Assembly (NCBI GenBank): GCA_945866165.1
Contig: CAMBGO010000001.1
Coordinates: 1-35,895 of the forward strand
Length of the DNA: 35,895 nt
Direction: 5' to 3'
DNA from: Chitinophaga pinensis
GTDB lineage: Bacteria; Bacteroidota; Bacteroidia; Chitinophagales; Chitinophagaceae
Shown here: positions 34,738-35,895 of the stretch, piece by piece
How positions within the stretch are numbered: the stretch's first letter is position 1
Layout: each line of letters starts with the position of its first letter
Program-made: the position numbers and the translations under genes
The notes under the pieces: generated by a model
The model's database searches: none
Seen by the model: the letters and a program-made list of their open reading frames with translations, nothing else
What the model was told of the DNA's origin: nothing

Positions 34738-35085
34738 ATTACAAGAGTAAGAGCAGTTGGAGTAGGTGCAGGATTAAAAAATACTGCAATAATTATTGCA
34801 AATCAAGGAGCTATAGATGGTAATACATTTGCTGCAACGGTTTGTAATGAGTATTCTGTAACAGTTGGTGGGGTAACTTATGGTGATTGGTACTTACCTT
34901 CAAAGCATGAACTCAATTTACTTTATTCACAAAAAACAGTGGTTGGAGGTTTTGCGGATAACGGATATTGGAGTTCTAAGGAAGTCGTCAACGGCGTCGC
35001 GTGGTGACAGCATTTCGCCAGTGGCAGTCAGCACGAATACTTTAAGGACGAGACAAACTATGTTCGCGCCATTAGGGCTTTTTAA
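34738..35085 (+). pseudogene. Truncated DUF1566 (Lcl, C-type-lectin-like) gene fragment with in-frame stop and variable-repeat-like 3' end
   Basis: Conceptual translation of frame 34741-35085 gives TRVRAVGVGAGLKNTAIIIA, then ATVCNEYSVTVGGVTYGDWYLPS, KHELNLLYSQKTVVGGFADNGYWSS, and finally QHFASGSQHEYFKDETNYVRAIRAF before TAA (35083-35085). DWYLPSKxEL, YWSS and the terminal YVRAIRAF are hallmarks of DUF1566/Lcl domains. The fragment has no start codon: TAA at 34735-34737 closes the frame, and the N-terminal half of the domain and any signal peptide are missing. A TGA at 35005-35007 interrupts it after GVAW. Codons after 34983 are strikingly C-ending and GC rises from about 37% (34741-34980) to about 50% (34981-35085), which resembles the variable repeat of a diversity-generating retroelement target. 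Longer frames on either strand here are shadows. Confidence 0.75.
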
Positions 35086-35161
35086 CCATTTAGAAATAAG
35101 AATGAGCACTGCTTAACAAGATGTTGGACAAACAAGCCGACTAAAAGCGAAAAGAAACATA

Positions 35162-35878
35162 ATGAAAAAAACATATACTTCATTGCTTGTACTGATCTGT
35201 TGCAGTTGCATGGGTGTACTCAATGCGCAAATACTATCCGTTGCTCCGGGGACTGAGTTCTATGTGAAGGGAGGAACTAATATGATGGCTGATAGGACCG
35301 ACTTCAATTTCTCCGGTGACTTCACTTTTACGAATAATACATTGAACCTAGACCTAGTACCCAATAAGATCAACGGGGTATCAATTATGCAGCGCGTTTA
35401 CAAATTCACCAACACGGTCTACTACATGCAGGGAAGAATCAACCTGAATTACCTTGAAAACGAACTGAATGGCATCCCTGAATCGGAATTGAAGTTTTTG
35501 TATAACAATGGATTGGGTTGGCAAGAAGATTACAATAGCGCAGTTAATACAAATATCAACTTGGTAGAAGGCGGTGCCATGAACTATACCAAACTGGATG
35601 CTTTTACAGCAGGTAAATACCTAGCTACTGATGAGATCATTTCAGTAAGGGCCAATCCCAACCCCAGCACAACGGATTTCAATGTGATGGTGATGGCAAA
35701 AGGTCAAGCAGAAATTGAGTTGACAGTGATGGACGCGCGCGGTGCAATTGTTGAAACAAAAAAGACCAGGCCATATCAGAGTATAAAACTTGGTCGCAAC
35801 CTTATTAATGGAATATATACAATCAGGGCTGTGCAGGGCAATAAGCCGATTGCGTCGATCAGGGTGGTGAAGTTGTGA
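35162..35878 (+). CDS. Secreted protein with T9SS type A C-terminal sorting domain
   Basis: 238 residues. The signal peptide MKKTYTSLLVLICC... ends near VLNAQ (residue 23). Residues about 25-155 are a beta-rich domain (SVAPGTEFYVKGGTNM, FSGDFTFTNNTLNL, INLNYLENELNGIPESELKFLYNNGLGW) seen in many surface proteins of Chitinophagia but without known function. The C-terminal about 75 residues are a type IX sorting domain: the start RANPNPSTTDFNVMV, an ELTVMDARG strand and the end NGIYTIRAVQGNKPIASIRVVKL. It should be exported by Sec, moved across the outer membrane by the T9SS and anchored or released after removal of the tail. It follows the broken DUF1566 fragment by 76 bases. Codon use is slightly more GC-rich than in the surrounding genes. 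Confidence 0.88.
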   Translation: MKKTYTSLLVLICCSCMGVLNAQILSVAPGTEFYVKGGTNMMADRTDFNFSGDFTFTNNTLNLDLVPNKINGVSIMQRVYKFTNTVYYMQGRINLNYLENELNGIPESELKFLYNNGLGWQEDYNSAVNTNINLVEGGAMNYTKLDAFTAGKYLATDEIISVRANPNPSTTDFNVMVMAKGQAEIELTVMDARGAIVETKKTRPYQSIKLGRNLINGIYTIRAVQGNKPIASIRVVKL

Positions 35879-35895
35879 TGAATTAGACGACAGAC

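Noticed and set aside
34880..35116. Open frame of 78 codons on the + strand, and a 60-codon frame opposite it (34927-35109)
   Set aside because: Both are in other frames over the DUF1566 fragment, whose own frame gives clear family motifs (DWYLPS, YWSS, YVRAIRAF).

Overview
The window looks like a chromosomal segment from an AT-rich member of the Bacteroidota, most likely class Chitinophagia (a Chitinophagaceae-like organism). The reasons are a SusC/SusD pair, a type IX secretion (T9SS) C-terminal sorting domain, a DUF5606 protein, many lipoproteins and 'AQ'-ending signal peptides, absence of strong Shine-Dalgarno sequences, and promoter-like TAnnTTTG boxes. The genus assignment is inference. 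I see no tRNA, rRNA, CRISPR array, insertion sequence or phage gene.

Left region (1-15.2 kb) is mostly exported carbohydrate and redox functions. It has a ThuA / PQQ-type sugar dehydrogenase / PKD / cytochrome c fusion (start probably just outside the window). A converging two-gene unit follows (sugar-phosphate isomerase-like TIM barrel and TMEM220-like membrane protein). Next is an AT-rich leader and a SusC-SusD pair, a terminator, and then a two-gene unit of a very large FG-GAP/VCBS lipoprotein with a UnbV/ASPIC domain and a lipoprotein-type vanadium-dependent haloperoxidase.

Middle region (15.2-20.3 kb): a MerC-like membrane protein is divergent from an SCO1-like copper protein that overlaps a Fur-family repressor gene; a perfect palindrome lies between the divergent genes and is a good operator candidate. 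Leftward genes follow: M3 oligoendopeptidase, DUF5606 protein, DsbA-family thioredoxin-fold protein and acyltransferase.

Right-central region (20.3-33.3 kb) is all leftward: polA, an esterase, a beta-propeller/cupredoxin fusion, a DUF1080/PA14-like protein, uvrB, an amidase, mgsA and recA. Three DNA repair genes (polA, uvrB, recA) are interleaved with an exported sugar-oxidation/hydrolysis unit (DUF1080, propeller-cupredoxin, esterase) that parallels the ThuA-dehydrogenase fusion at the left end.

Right end (33.3-35.9 kb): an orphan leftward terminator upstream of recA, an OmpA-family lipoprotein with a recognisable Bacteroidota promoter and strong terminator, then a previously unmarked broken gene (34738-35085) encoding the C-terminal part of a DUF1566 (Lcl, C-type-lectin-like) domain. 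Its last ~100 bases switch abruptly to C-ending codons and higher GC, as expected for the variable repeat of a diversity-generating retroelement; no reverse transcriptase or template repeat is visible here. A small T9SS-sorted secreted protein closes the window.
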